Origin: Rosa chinensis
Taxonomy: Eukaryota; Streptophyta; Magnoliopsida; Rosales; Rosaceae
NCBI RefSeq assembly: GCF_002994745.2
Contig: NC_037092.1
Coordinates: 16,421,501 to 16,485,500 of the forward strand
DNA length: 64,000 nucleotides
Direction: 5' to 3'
Every line of letters begins with the position of its first letter. Position 1 is the first letter of the stretch. The notes beneath the pieces are model-generated. The model saw only the letters and a program-made list of their open reading frames with translations. It was not told where the DNA came from and did no database searches. Below, in pieces: positions 11,336-21,984 of this stretch. A program made the translations under genes and the position numbers.

Positions 11336-13131
11336 TGATTACACGCATTTCTATGCGCGTAATTGCACTCTAACTATTAGAGTTGAGATAATCCTCAAGT
11401 CAATTATTATGTAATTAATCCATGTTAATTCATATTTGTAGTAAATAAGTGGAGTTGTGGATTTCGGATGAAATCGTGCGAAAATGGAGCTAATTGGAAT
11501 TACCGACGAAAAGACGAAGTTGTCGATACGATCAACCATGGTTAATGCGAGTTTGAGAGTGAAACCCGACTAGTCACTTGACAATATATATGGAAATATT
11601 CGAGATTGTGGATGTGGAGAAGAAAGAAAAATAGAAGAGAAGAAGAAGAAAATTGCAGAAAAGGAAGAGAAGGTTGAATTAATTAATCAATTAATCAAGC
11701 AGGTTGACCTCTAAGCTAACATGCAGCACCTTAATTAGACCTTAGTTTAATTAAACCTTACACTTAATTAAACTTTGGTTTCAATTAAGCATGTCTGCTG
11801 CCATCACGTGCCAGACCATATCTTCCTTCCTTCTTGTCCACTCCCCTGACGCCATGTGGCAGTCCTATCTCCCCCCTCACTCTCAGTGATCTACAGCTAC
11901 ACACCTTAATTAATCCCATCATATGTACTCTCTGGCTCACACAGACCCGGGGGAAGAGAGGTAGAGACGAACCTAGCATAACAGCGCCGCAACCTTTAAT
12001 TTCAGATCCCATCTCTCTCTCCTCTGTGCAAGAGCCAACCTCCTCCTCTTCTCTATCTCTATAACCACAACCCATTGTCTATCACTATAACATCACCATT
12101 CCTCAATTAACTTCCAACCTTTCGGCAAGGATCCGGGTTTAGGTATAAGAGAGAGGTTTAATTTCTTGTATTGATGAATTTCTTTGTAGGTATGTTGATG
12201 GATTGTGAGTAATTTCTTATTTGGATCTAGGGCTTGATGCCCTAGCAATTTTTACCATGTAATGACATTAATTTTTGGTGCTGAATGAAAGTGTGTTGTG
12301 GTTTTTGTTTATGACTTTGAGTAATTTTTTTTGGGAATTTGTTATAGAAATTAGCTAAATTTATGACTAGTTCTTGTCCTTATCATGAAATTCATCATTT
12401 AATTAGTGGCTTAATTTTATGAATGAGCATGTTGTCTTGAGCAAATTGTCAGTCTCTAAAAATTGACTTAATGTCATTTTATGCATGTTAGGAGCCCTAG
12501 TCCGGTCTTAATGTGTGTGATATGAGAATGTGAATGCCCTAGCCAGGATTTATATTCTTTTTGTACTATGAGAATGTGAATGCCCTAGTCTGGATTTACA
12601 TTATCACTCTAAAGCCCTAGTCTGGCTTAGAGTTAGGGATTGTGCCATTTCCCTTTTGTTGTGTGCTAAAATTGTGTTGTTACGGTAAATGATTGCTAGA
12701 GTGGATGCCTTAGTACACAAAATTTTGTCCATTGTTTTCCAAAATTTTAAATTTCTAGCACTTTATGTTTTTTGTAAATTTTAATTTCCTAGTTTTTAAT
12801 TTACAAAACCAAAAATCAATTCCCCAAATATTTGCTCACATTTTTCATTGTAAGTACCATAAGGCCTTGGGCCTAACAATTTATTTTGGCGAGTTCTTGG
12901 CTACTTTTTGCTTCGGGAGACCTAAGCCGTGCATGTGTGAGACTTGGTGTCTCATTTAGCCATTTTACAATTTTTCTTTTAGTTTAGCAAGTGACTTTTG
13001 TGACCCATAAACCATTGGATTTGAGTTAGCTCAAGATCCCTGAGGTACGATGTTTCCGGGTTTAAATATTTCCCAATTCTTTAATGACCGTGTCCTTGTT
13101 GCGTGTAAGTTGCATTTTAGGCATCAAATCA
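11336..13131 (+). repeat. 3' LTR of the Athila-like element
   Basis: 1796 bp and colinear with the 5' LTR. It lacks about 88 bases corresponding to 1862-1949 of the 5' copy and has many point differences, so the insertion is fairly old. The target duplication GCTAC follows at 13132-13136, after which LINE sequence resumes. Confidence 0.93.
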
Positions 13132-13136
13132 GCTAC

Positions 13137-14970
13137 CTCCGTTGCCACCAATACGTTGTCAGAAATTAACCGGTCCGGCACAAAAGTGCTATGCAATGGT
13201 GATATAATATCACCTAGAATTTTCTTCAACCTGTTTGCCAAGACTTCTGAATAGATTCTGTATATCACATTGCATAGCGCTATAGGTCTTAAGTCCGACA
13301 TATGTTTCGGGATTTTTACCTTCGGAATCAATGTAATATGTGTAAAATTTACCTCTTTTAGCAGTACTCCAGAGGATAGGAAAATTCTTACCGCTGTGCA
13401 CACATCGGGTCCTACTGTATTCCAGTACTTTAGAAAGAAAAATGGTGACATACCATGCATTGCCGGTACCTTTGATGGGTGCATATGAAACAGGGCTACA
13501 CGGATTTTTTTGTCAGAGTATGGAGCTAAAAGTCGGTCATTCATGTTGCTCGTGACTTTCCGTTGAATAGTATTGAGAATGAGCTCTAAGGCTCGTGTAT
13601 TTACTCCCTCAGTACGAAAGAGCCCCTGGTAATACTCATTGATTATTGTTTCAATATCTGACACCTCACTAACCCATTGATTGTTGGCATCAAACAACCC
13701 CGAGATCTTGTTCCGTTGCTTCCTGTTCGATGCTCGTCTGTGGAAATATGCAGTGTTTCTATCACCACCTTTTAACCATAAAGCCCGAGACCTTTGTATC
13801 CATACTGTCTCCTCTTGAGTGAGTAGCTCCTGGAACTTTGCTTGTAGCTCTTTCTTTTCATTATGGTCAGTCACATCATAAGGTTTATGTAGCAGTTCGT
13901 GTAAATGACCCCGGACTGCTCGCATCTCTACTTGTCGACACAAGAAGGTTTGCTTCTGCCATCCTGTAAGCTCCTTCCCAGTATGCTTAATGCGTTGGAA
14001 AATCTGATGCATTGGATCTCCTTCCACTTCCTGATTCCATCCCCGTTGGATTATTGCTTCACATTCATTGTGAGTGGCCCAATATTGCTCGAATCTGAAC
14101 GGAGACCTATGATTACCAGACCAAGGTATTGGAGTCTCACTTACATCTACTAGGAGAGGGTTGTGATCTGAGGAGCTTGGGGGTAAATGAGTATTTTGTG
14201 ACGATGGGAATAGACCTCGAAGATCTACAGTCCAGAGACTTCTATCTAATCTCTCCTTCGTTGGGTAATCAGACCATGTATAGGGGCCTATCCCATGTCA
14301 ATTAGGGAACATTCCATCATTGCCTCTCGAAAGGCTTGAATCTGGGAATGTCTTCTACCTTACCCCCCCCCCCCCCCCCCCCCCCGTCTTCTCTGAATTA
14401 TCCGCGATCTCAGTGAAATCACCTACGATCAACCATGGTAACGTTGATTGGGCTGCAAGTTGTCTCATTAAATCCCAGGTCCGATGGCGATTTGTTGTTT
14501 GGGCATATCCATATATTCCTGTCAGTCGCCACTCATCCGCCGCTCCACTCGTTCCAATAGCTACATCTACATGACGTGCGGAGTAGTTTAGGATTCGTAC
14601 TTGTGCATCATTCATCCACAAGAACGCTACTCCTTGACTATCATCTCCTTTAGGCCAGCCCAAACAATTATCGAAACCAACCTTGACCCTTAGGGTTTCC
14701 AGTTGGTTCTTATCACACAAGGTCTTTGAAAGAAAAAGAATTTTTGGTTTTTCTTGTCGGATTAGGTCTATCAAAGCTCTTCATCTGGAATTGCTCACTA
14801 TTCCTCGACAGTTCCATGTCAGGATTCGTAATGCCATCCTCAGCTATTGCCGGCGATCTCTTCTCCATGCACTTTGACGGCGATCTCTTTTCCGTGCACT
14901 TTGACGGCGTTGTACCAGAGCTACGCTGTCTAGGGTTTTTTGCTTTTGTTCCAAGAGTTAGAGCAATTTA
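13137..14970 (-). pseudogene. LINE ORF2, 5' part: endonuclease and N-terminal reverse transcriptase
   Basis: Other half of the LINE at 1-1031. The likely ORF2 start is the ATG at 14835-14837, giving MALRILTWNCRG, the start of an APE-type endonuclease, with an early stop soon after. The endonuclease continues in 14355-14774 (LTGIYGYAQ, WLIVGDFTEI, the metal-binding GDFN/T-E block). The linker and RT N-terminus (ALWLKGGDRNTAYFHRRAS, LRPIALCN, LHSTFVPDRLISDN) run to 13137. Reading stops exactly at the GCTAC duplication and continues on its other side. A run of 23 C at 14363-14385 interrupts the endonuclease. No ORF1 is seen, so the LINE is probably 5'-truncated near 14970. Confidence 0.9.
14363..14385. 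repeat. Homopolymer of 23 C in LINE coding sequence
   Basis: An unbroken run of 23 C on the plus strand (glycine codons on the coding strand) just after the endonuclease block GDFTEIADNSEKTGG. Related proteins usually have only two or three glycines there, so the run is an expansion or possibly an assembly artefact. Confidence 0.85.
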
Positions 14971-15532
14971 TCCTAATATTGTGTACAAAGCTTCCTGCAA
15001 TTTTCCTGAATGACAAAGTTAATTCACTTTCTGTTTTTTTTTTGTAGTAGTTATTTCCATTTTTCCACCTTGATCACCACTTCCTGATAATAATTATTTA
15101 GAGTTCGAGCTTTGATAATAATTATATAAAAAAAAGAATAACTACAAACATGATTCAAATTTGCTCACCACCTAAATATTAATATTAATGGTGGTATCAC
15201 CACTCAATATATAAACAGATGTCATGTGTATAATAACTTAACTATGGTTAGTAATAAATAATTAATAATTTTTAATTTCTATTATTACTTTCTCTCTTTC
15301 CACCTTCATATAGGTTCGTTGTTCTCCTTCATACCCCATCATCTTCGCAACAACTTCAAAACTCTTCTTCATCTTCCTCTCTAGGTAAATTAACAGGAAT
15401 CTCATTACCAAATAATGCTTACCCTCCATTTCCCACAATAGCTCAGCAATTCGATCTAAAACTTAAAAGCTGTGACTTTTACCAAAATCCAATCAATCTG
15501 AATCTCTGTAATTCAGCAGCTGAATCCCGAAA

Positions 15533-16475
15533 GAGAGTTTCTATTGGGACCTCCAAATCTGCTCACTTGACCTCACTCTATTATGAATTATTAAATGACA
15601 TATATAACCTACTATAAAATGACTATTAAGGACAATAATTATACCCAAAAAAATGGTTATATTTATTTTCTCTAGACTTTCCAATTCAATAATATTAGAT
15701 TGCATTCTTTATTATTTTCCCTATCTCTTTTCATTTTCCAATTTCACTACATACTCATTAAAACATTCATATATTTATATATATATATATATATATATGT
15801 ATTAAGAAATAAAACTATGATAAAGATAAAAATGATATATTTATATATATATATATATTAAGAAATAAAACTATGATAAAGATAAAAATGTATGATATGT
15901 ATATTGAACGCATATTGGTTAGGGAGAATAAAATAAATTGTATTATGCCCTAAATCTAAATCTAAATCTATCCATTATATTTGTAAAAAGAAGAAGAAGA
16001 AGAAAAAAATGAACTAGCAAATAAAAATAAATAAAAAATATTTAAATAATTAATCATGAGGTACAGAAAATAGAGAAACATTAAGAAAAAATGATTAATC
16101 TTTATTTTTTTTTGAACAGCCAAAAAAGAAAAAGTAAAAAAAAAAAATCACATAATAGTTCATATTATTTTATTTTTATTAATTTTTAAAACTCAATACC
16201 TTGTGTTTGAATTTTTTTTTATTGGATAAGAGATTTATGTTTTCTGATTAAGGAATGCAAATGTAATTAAGATTTATAGAGTAATTAAATCATTGAAATG
16301 ACTAAGTTTTTTATATAAAGATCTTAGTTTGTTTGTAAATTAATTGTATGAGTGAGGTTATTTGAGGAACTTTAGTAAGGTTTAATGAGTAAATTTAGTA
16401 TTTGAAAATTTGATAGGAGGTGTAAAAAGTATAGAGGTCAAGTGAGTAAATTTGGAGGTTCCAATAGAAAAACTC
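15533..16475. mobile_element. Nested Mutator-like element with 9-bp target duplication
   Basis: Inverted ends: GAGAGTTTCTATTGGGACCT at 15533 and the complement of AGGTTCCAATAGAAAAACTC at 16456-16475; inversion extends about 40 bp through GACCTC. Identical 9-bp flanks ATCCCGAAA lie at 15524-15532 and 16476-16484. Nine-base duplications are the Mutator hallmark. 943 bp, AT-rich, no transposase, so non-autonomous. The same end family appears at 31118-32260. Confidence 0.85.
15770..15895. repeat. (TA)n and ~65-bp tandem duplication
   Basis: Two copies of a unit with a run of AT dinucleotides followed by ATTAAGAAATAAAACTATGA and AAGATAAAAATG, inside the nested Mutator-like element. Confidence 0.75.
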
Positions 16476-17216
16476 ATCCCGAAAATATAAAAGAAAATGA
16501 ATTTCAATCAGGATCTTTCTGGGCCTAACTACAAATAATGACCCATCAATGAATCGATCCAGAACTGCTAACTGTAGCATTAGATCTTCCTGAAGGTACC
16601 ACAAACGCTCATATCAGATACCGATACTTCAGTTACTAATACCAAATCAAAAACCCAGAAAAAGCCATCAACGAATTAATCCAAAACATCCAAAAATCTG
16701 CTCTTTACCTTATAAACATCCCCAGAATAAAAAATTGCAAGCTATTCCACATATAAAAAAAAATACAAAAATTCAATTGAAATAGAGAAAATGAATACTA
16801 ATTTTTAATTGTTCTTTTGATTAAGGATGGTTATTTATATACAAAACAGTTGCAGGTAGAGAAGGGAAATGTGAAGCTTCCATTACCTTATTCGAAGAGA
16901 ATTAAAGTCTGTGGAATCAGATTCTTTTTGGGTTATGAAATCTGAGATATTGGGTTGCAAGGATGAAATTGTAGACTTCACACTCAAACAATTCAACCAT
17001 CGCCCGAAGTGTTTGAGAATTTTTATTTTTATTTATTTATTTTTTTATGGGCTTTGGGCGGTGGTTGAAGTGTTTGAGTGCGAAGAGAGCGAGAGAGGGG
17101 CTGTTGTGTTCTTGGATGTTTAAAGTGAAGGAAAGAGACAGTTGCAGACTTTTCTAAAATATGGGCTTTAGCCTTTTCGCTTAGATGAGGGAGGCTACAT
17201 ATTTGCAGTTGAGAGA

Positions 17217-17249
<33 letters not shown>

Positions 17250-17620
17250 GAGAGAGTAATAATAGAAATTAAAATTATTAATTATTTATTACTAACCATA
17301 GTTAAGTTATTATACACAAGTCATGTGTTTATTGAGTGGTGATACCACCACCAATGTTTAGGTGGTGAGCAAATTTGCATCCCTACATATTATCAAGATG
17401 TGACAAGTATATATAGAATTCGAGCACCACGTCAACATTTTGCTACTACAAATTCCTTTGCCATGATATAATTAAGATGGCAATTAAGACTTCCAAGTCA
17501 TTTAGGTGAGAAATAATCTAAAATCGGAAACGCCTATCAAGATCAAAGAGACTTTATATGCCAAGACTATCAATATTGTACACCACCCAAACCACTATTA
17601 TTTTTCGCTCTGAGACCATC

Positions 17621-18475
17621 ACTTCCTCTGTATAACTTCTTCCACTGCTAATTGGTGTTTATTCTGTCTTAACGTTCCATGCCTTGGCATTATTTCATGT
17701 TGTTATAGTTTATTATTTACACCTGCTATTTGTTATATATTGAATTTTCTCCTATAATTTAACCTGTGTTAATCAGTACCACATCTGCAGCAAGTTTAAA
17801 ATTGTCAGTTCACTGAATCATATTCAAATATGTTCCCGATAACACTCGGCTTTTGCCAACATCATTAATATCATCAAGTCCGAAGCGGATATGAAGGATC
17901 TAACTTTCCACCTCTGACTTGAACTATTTTTGCTTAAGCAACGAGTCAGTCTTCTTTTGTGCAAGTGTGAGCTAGGTAGAAGTCCAATTGATTAGATTGG
18001 GCTTATGTCTACCTACATATATCAATTTATGAGCTGAACAGAAGCCCAACTTCTATTCCTCAAAATCGGAACCAAAAGAAAATTACGATTGAGCCCTCGC
18101 AGCGCACCTTTTCCGACGTCGTCGTCCAAAGCATGGTCTTCAGGTTCGTCAATGTAACTAAAATGCCCATGTAATGAACACCACGCACAACGATAATGAT
18201 GAAGACGACAACAAGTGAACAAAACGGCTTGGTTTCTATGTCAGCGTCACTCAGCTACAGATGTGTCCATACAACATTAGTTTTGAAAAAACAATAGATG
18301 AGGTATGTCTATTTTTGATTGAATGGAGAAGGGGACAAAAATGAAGATGACAATGGAAAGCTTGGTGTGTATGTTAGTATCTTACTTGGGTTTATCATAA
18401 GCTTCATCGCTCCACCGTTGCTTCTCCGCTACAATTCTCTTCATCCTTAGTTTCTTTTTGGTTTAATTCAGAGAA
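17621..18475. other. No recognisable feature
   Basis: AT-rich unique-looking sequence. Short frames on either strand (for example 18022-18222, minus) have no recognisable similarity or upstream signal. Confidence 0.5.
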
Positions 18476-18836
18476 ATGCTATCAAATAAGCCCATCCCCA
18501 AATCGGAATTTCCAAGTCCTAAAATTTTCAATCACTCGTCATCACTGGGAAGCCGTTTTGCCGTCTCCGGAGTCGATTTTCTTTCTACACTCGCCGCGAA
18601 CTCTCGCCGTCTCCGAAGTCTATTTGCTTTCTACTCTCGCCGCATCACCATCCACTACCTTGGAGGCATCGTCACCTCAGCTCTGTTGTTCGATATGGTT
18701 CTCACTGGAAGCCGTGTCGCCGATGACCACTGGACCTCCATCTTCGAATGAAGGACACGATAACTCGACGACTTCTCCACCATCGATTGATTCCGACTCC
18801 GACGGTGATGAAATTTCAGAGAAATGTGTGATGTGA
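18476..18836 (+). other. GC-richer stretch with short open frames and a ~51-bp tandem duplication
   Basis: Two overlapping frames (18476-18751 and 18558-18836) lie in a segment clearly richer in G+C than its surroundings. GCCGTCTCCG(G/A)AGTC followed by TTTCTAC(A/T)CTCGCCGC occurs twice in tandem near 18560-18645, which explains the repeated serine-rich translation. It could be the 5' part of a decayed gene or captured gene sequence. I recognise no domain. Confidence 0.3.
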
Positions 18837-19156
18837 GCTCTAGCTATTTTCATATTCTTTTTGGTAAAATCTTGACTGACCACTCATGAAAGTTCAATTG
18901 GTTCAGTAGCTTCTTGAAAATTAAGTTGGGTATATTGAGTGTTATTGTTGTATGATCTACTCTGCTTATCGTTTGCCCCTTATTCCCTGGATCATCAACT
19001 CAGTCTGGCTAACTGATGGTATTTGATGTTATAAGGTTGATATGTTATGTTTTGGTGCTCTGGTGAAATCTATTCATATGTTGATTGGAGATATGCAATT
19101 GCCTTATGTCACAGCCTTTCCATTCGAGTTGCTTTTTGCATTTCTTCAATTTTCTT

Positions 19157-19400
19157 CTGTACAATTACCATTGAAACCAATTCTATACAATTACCATGGA
19201 AACCAATTCTGTACAATTACCAAGTCTCTTGTTGATTTCCTTTAAGCTTTTCTTTCAATTTGGTTCTGTCCAATTACCATTCAAACTACCATTCAATCCT
19301 TTTGTTGTCCTGTTCATTGTTCAGTTTTTGCTTCTATACAATTACCAGTCAAAACAAATCAAGATCAAAATCTGTACAATTATCATTCAATCTTTTGCCT
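19157..19400 (+). repeat. Interspersed short repeat TTCTGTACAATTACCA
   Basis: The motif TTCTRTACAATTACCA and close variants occurs about six times (near 19156, 19180, 19206, 19263, 19333 and 19370), with irregular spacers often containing ATTGAAACC or ATTCAA. Short open frames here (19042-19489) are by-products of the repeat. Confidence 0.6.
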
Positions 19401-19960
19401 TCTGCACTTATCTTTGTTTTTCCTCTTCTTTCCTATATTCTTCCGAGCTGTGGCTGTTGGCATTTCCTAGGACTGTACTGTTATTATGAAAAGTGATAGA
19501 AGAAGATAGATGTACTATCATAAAGATGCTGGGGGTGTTGAAGGTGAGAAGATGTGGCCTGGGTGGCTTGGTCAGAGTGTTTTTCGGATGTTGGACAATG
19601 GCCATTGGTGCAATGATTTGGTGAATTGGATTGAGTGGGAATTGATGTAAGACTGCTTGTGGTTTGACTAATAAACCAAAAGAAGTGATTGTTGATATTG
19701 CTGCCAATGTTGCTAGTTAATTGTTATCATCAGCTGAGTTAAAGAATATATCAGAAATTCCTGATAACATGTGTTCTTTTTGTGGATGAGAAGTTATCAA
19801 TTTGACAAAGGTTTGGTAGGAGTAGCACAAGGCTTGGATGAGATTGGATGCATTGCGGCTGTCCGCTGATCACAACACAAGCATTGAAGAAGATGACCTG
19901 TGCATTTGGGATTTATATCATGTGTTCCAACCATTATGCTTGGTACCCAAGCATATGGTT
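19401..19960. other. Unassigned sequence, perhaps tail of a Copia element
   Basis: No domain recognised. The end of a short frame at 19848-20054 reads WLRGDVKG just before a polypurine run. This resembles the C-terminal end of some Copia polyproteins, but the evidence is thin. Confidence 0.3.
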
Positions 19961-20123
19961 GAGGGGGGATGTTAAGGGTAGTATAGTAATATGGTTTACA
20001 GTATATAAAGAAAATTGTTGTAATTGTTTTGATTCTATTCCAGTTAAAATGTAGTTTTTTAACTCTCTACGTTTCTCTCTCTTCCTCCTCCTTTCTTCTT
20101 CTTCAATGGTTGAAATTCTAGCA
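19961..20123 (+). repeat. Candidate Copia polypurine tract and 154-bp LTR
   Basis: GAGGGGGGA (19961-19969) is followed by TGTTAAGGG and 154 bp ending TTCTAGCA, giving the TG...CA termini and size of a small Copia or TRIM LTR. It includes AGTATATAAAG as a possible TATA box. No partner LTR was found in the window. Confidence 0.45.
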
Positions 20124-20141
20124 GTTATATGTTACGTTTCA

Positions 20142-21080
20142 TTCTAATATACTGTACAAAGTTGCTTCTACAGTTTTCCTCAAATGACAAAGTTCTTTCT
20201 CGTTTTTTTTTCTATTACTATCCTAGCAAATATAATTATTACTTCTTGAAGACTGATGACCCGAAATATAAATGTGACTATCTAAGCATTTAAGATGTTG
20301 GCAAGCGTGGAATTTGAGCACCAAGACTTAATTCCATGACTTCCAAGTCAACATTTTGCAACCACAAACTCCTGTAACAGCAAAGAAGACTTCCAAGTCT
20401 TTCAGTTGAGATCCTTCTAAGTCACCGCTGCTTAGATTAGATTTGGACTACCTTTGAAGATCAAAGACTTGATGCCAAGTGTGGGGGTAGTCAACGATTT
20501 TGACCAACCATCATGACGATTAAATTTTGCCATAAGTACGTGAGTAATGACGATCGTGAATGTGGTGATAACTACCATTGTTAATACCACGATGAAGGAA
20601 TCTACTAAACGCGGTCATAATAATGCGGCATGATGGCGTTAATAAATACCGCGATATGATGGCGTTCATAAATAAGGTTATTAAAGCAGCATGATGACGA
20701 TAATAAGTACAATTATTAAGGCAATATTAAACGCGACTTGTGGTGCAAGCACTCTCTCACCTATAAATAGGGGGCATACTTACCAAGTAAGATATCTGAT
20801 TCCAACTCTTTGAATAACAAACAACTCAAATAGTTTCTAAATCGAGCGTCGGAAAGTTTTATGCAGGGACACCCCCTCCTTCGCTCCAATGGTCAACTCC
20901 AAGTCAACGACGAAGGAAGTTTCTCGATCATTTCCGGTCAACTCCTGCTCCAGTCAAAATTCATTGGCGAGCCAAATTCCCTCTTGGAATTTTTCGTCGC
21001 CAACACCAAGAGACTTTCATTATGCACCACCCAAAGTCCCAAACTACTATTATATATTTTCATTCTGTTAGAATGAAAAT
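20142..21080 (+). repeat. Duplicated host segment, copy B (interrupted by a solo LTR)
   Basis: Partner of copy A (14971-17620). Homology runs 20142-20479, breaks at the solo LTR, and resumes after the CCAAG duplication at 21006 with AGACTTTCATTATGCACCAC. The corresponding copy A sequence is uninterrupted. Confidence 0.72.
20480..21005 (+). repeat. Solo LTR (526 bp) with CCAAG target duplication
   Basis: Starts TGTGGGGGTAG and ends GTCGCCAACA. CCAAG flanks it at 20475-20479 and 21006-21010, and the paralogous site in copy A (17561-17565) has a single CCAAG. That is an independent empty-site proof. Inside are a TATA-like CTATAAATAGG near 20763 and three degenerate tandem units around GCATGATGGCGTTAATAAAT (20625-20715). 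The internal element was presumably lost by LTR-LTR recombination. Confidence 0.88.
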
Positions 21081-21157
21081 TGATGCTTTCTTAGCATAAA
21101 TTTTTTATCCCAAATAGACAATCTTTATAAACTGAATTGGTTCATAAAGATTGTCTA
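21055..21157. repeat. Two adjacent hairpins followed by A-rich run
   Basis: First: ATTTTCATTCT-GTT-AGAATGAAAAT near 21055-21079. Second: TAGACAATCTTTAT ... ATAAAGATTGTCTA at 21115-21157, with about 14 paired bases and an inner AAC/GTT. A run of about 15 A follows near 21169. Origin unknown. Confidence 0.65.
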
Positions 21158-21393
21158 TTATAAGTGCAAAAAAAAAAAAAAAATCATCAATTCGGTTCGG
21201 TGCTAAATTTCTCTTTCTCCCCTTAATTTTTTGTTATTGAAATAATAAAATGTAGGCATAATTTTGCAAAAAGAAAAGTCATGAATGAACGAGTGAATAA
21301 GTAGATGGAATTGTATAAAAAAAAATTTTAATTAAAAAAAAAAAAAAAAGAGTGGATGGAAGGGCATGACTCTCCCTCTAAATTTTTTTCATT
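21158..21393. other. AT-rich spacer
   Basis: A/T homopolymers and no open frame of note between the hairpins and the MITE. Confidence 0.5.
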
Positions 21394-21402
21394 TATTTCT
21401 AT

Positions 21403-21570
21403 CAAATTTGCTTACCTAAGGGACAGTTTTAAGGGATAGTGAGGGACAAATGCATCTCAACCACATGTATTAAATATAAAAGCAGAAATTATAACAACTT
21501 AAAACTGTGCATTTATTTTCAGTCGTCAGATTCACTTGTCCCTCACAATCCCTTAGGTGAGCAGGCCTTT
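21403..21570. mobile_element. 168-bp MITE, copy 1, with 9-bp target duplication
   Basis: Ends CAAATTTGCTTACCTAAGGG and, inverted, AAAGGCCTGCTCACCTAAGG. Perfect 9-bp flanks TATTTCTAT at 21394-21402 and 21571-21579. A second copy is at 32305-32486. Copy 1 lacks about 13 bases near its right end that copy 2 keeps. The nine-base duplication suggests mobilisation by a Mutator-like transposase. Confidence 0.88.
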
Positions 21571-21579
21571 TATTTCTAT

Positions 21580-21966
21580 TATTCAAAGAAAATAAATATA
21601 AAAATGACCATATTACCTCTCATATTTGGATGAAAAACGTTGCATTTGACGGAAGAGGTGCAAATCGGCAATTTTCACTAAGTTTACGGAGTTAATTTTC
21701 GCAATTGCAAGTTAGAGAAGTAAATTGATAATTATTGCCCAAATTTAGGGGGTATTTTGGCAATTATTATGCTAATATTTTATCTGGAAAGTAAAGTGTA
21801 TTGTAGTTAAGTACAAAATGCTAGTCTGTGAAATAAATTAATGAATGAATTGCAGTGCTAATTGACTTGAGCTTATTTTTGTCAGAAATTTCTATATTAC
21901 TTTTCATATATACTTCAATTCCAACAAGAAATTACATTTACTTTGCATGATTTGGTTAAGATATAC
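21580..21966. other. No recognisable feature
   Basis: AT-rich sequence; nothing identified. Confidence 0.5.
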
Positions 21967-21984
21967 TGAAAGTCTCATTTTAAT

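Larger units (their letters stand above)
1032..13131 (+). mobile_element. Athila-like Ty3/Gypsy LTR retrotransposon, complete but decayed
   Basis: LTRs at 1032-2920 and 11336-13131 both begin TGATTAC and end CATCAAATCA. The target duplication GCTAC lies at 1027-1031 and 13132-13136. The order gag, protease, reverse transcriptase, RNase H, integrase identifies Ty3/Gypsy. The Athila assignment rests on the tRNA-Asp-type primer site, the gag and linker sequence, the DLGAS protease motif, and GGGAGGCAACCC just after the integrase. Every coding domain is broken by stops or frameshifts, so it is not autonomous. It inserted into the LINE in the opposite orientation; LINE reading continues across the duplication. 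Confidence 0.95.
15151..17382. mobile_element. 2.2-kb element with long (~140-bp) terminal inverted repeats
   Basis: 15156-15300 (CAAATTTGCTCACCACCTAA onward) is the inverted complement of about 17240-17377. The match includes ACCATAGTTAAGTTATTATA and a TTATTACTAACC segment. Long TIRs of this kind are typical of non-autonomous Mutator-like elements. No transposase is visible. The target duplication is unclear; ACTACAAAC against CCTACATAT is only a weak candidate. A complete second element sits inside at 15533-16475, and an (AG)n run at 17213-17256 lies next to the right TIR. Confidence 0.75.
14971..17620 (+). repeat. Duplicated host segment, copy A (interrupted)
   Basis: Two flanks, 14971-15150 and 17383-17620, match 20142-20479 plus 21006-21080 at moderate identity. 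Shared stretches include TGTACAAAG near the left start, AATGACAAAGTT, GAGCACCA, GTCAACATTTTGC, AAGACTTCCAAGTC and CACCACCCAAA. In copy A the two halves are split by the 2.2-kb TIR element, and the LINE adjoins on the left. The empty target CCAAG of the solo LTR in copy B is at 17561-17565. The function of the duplicated sequence is unknown. Confidence 0.72.
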
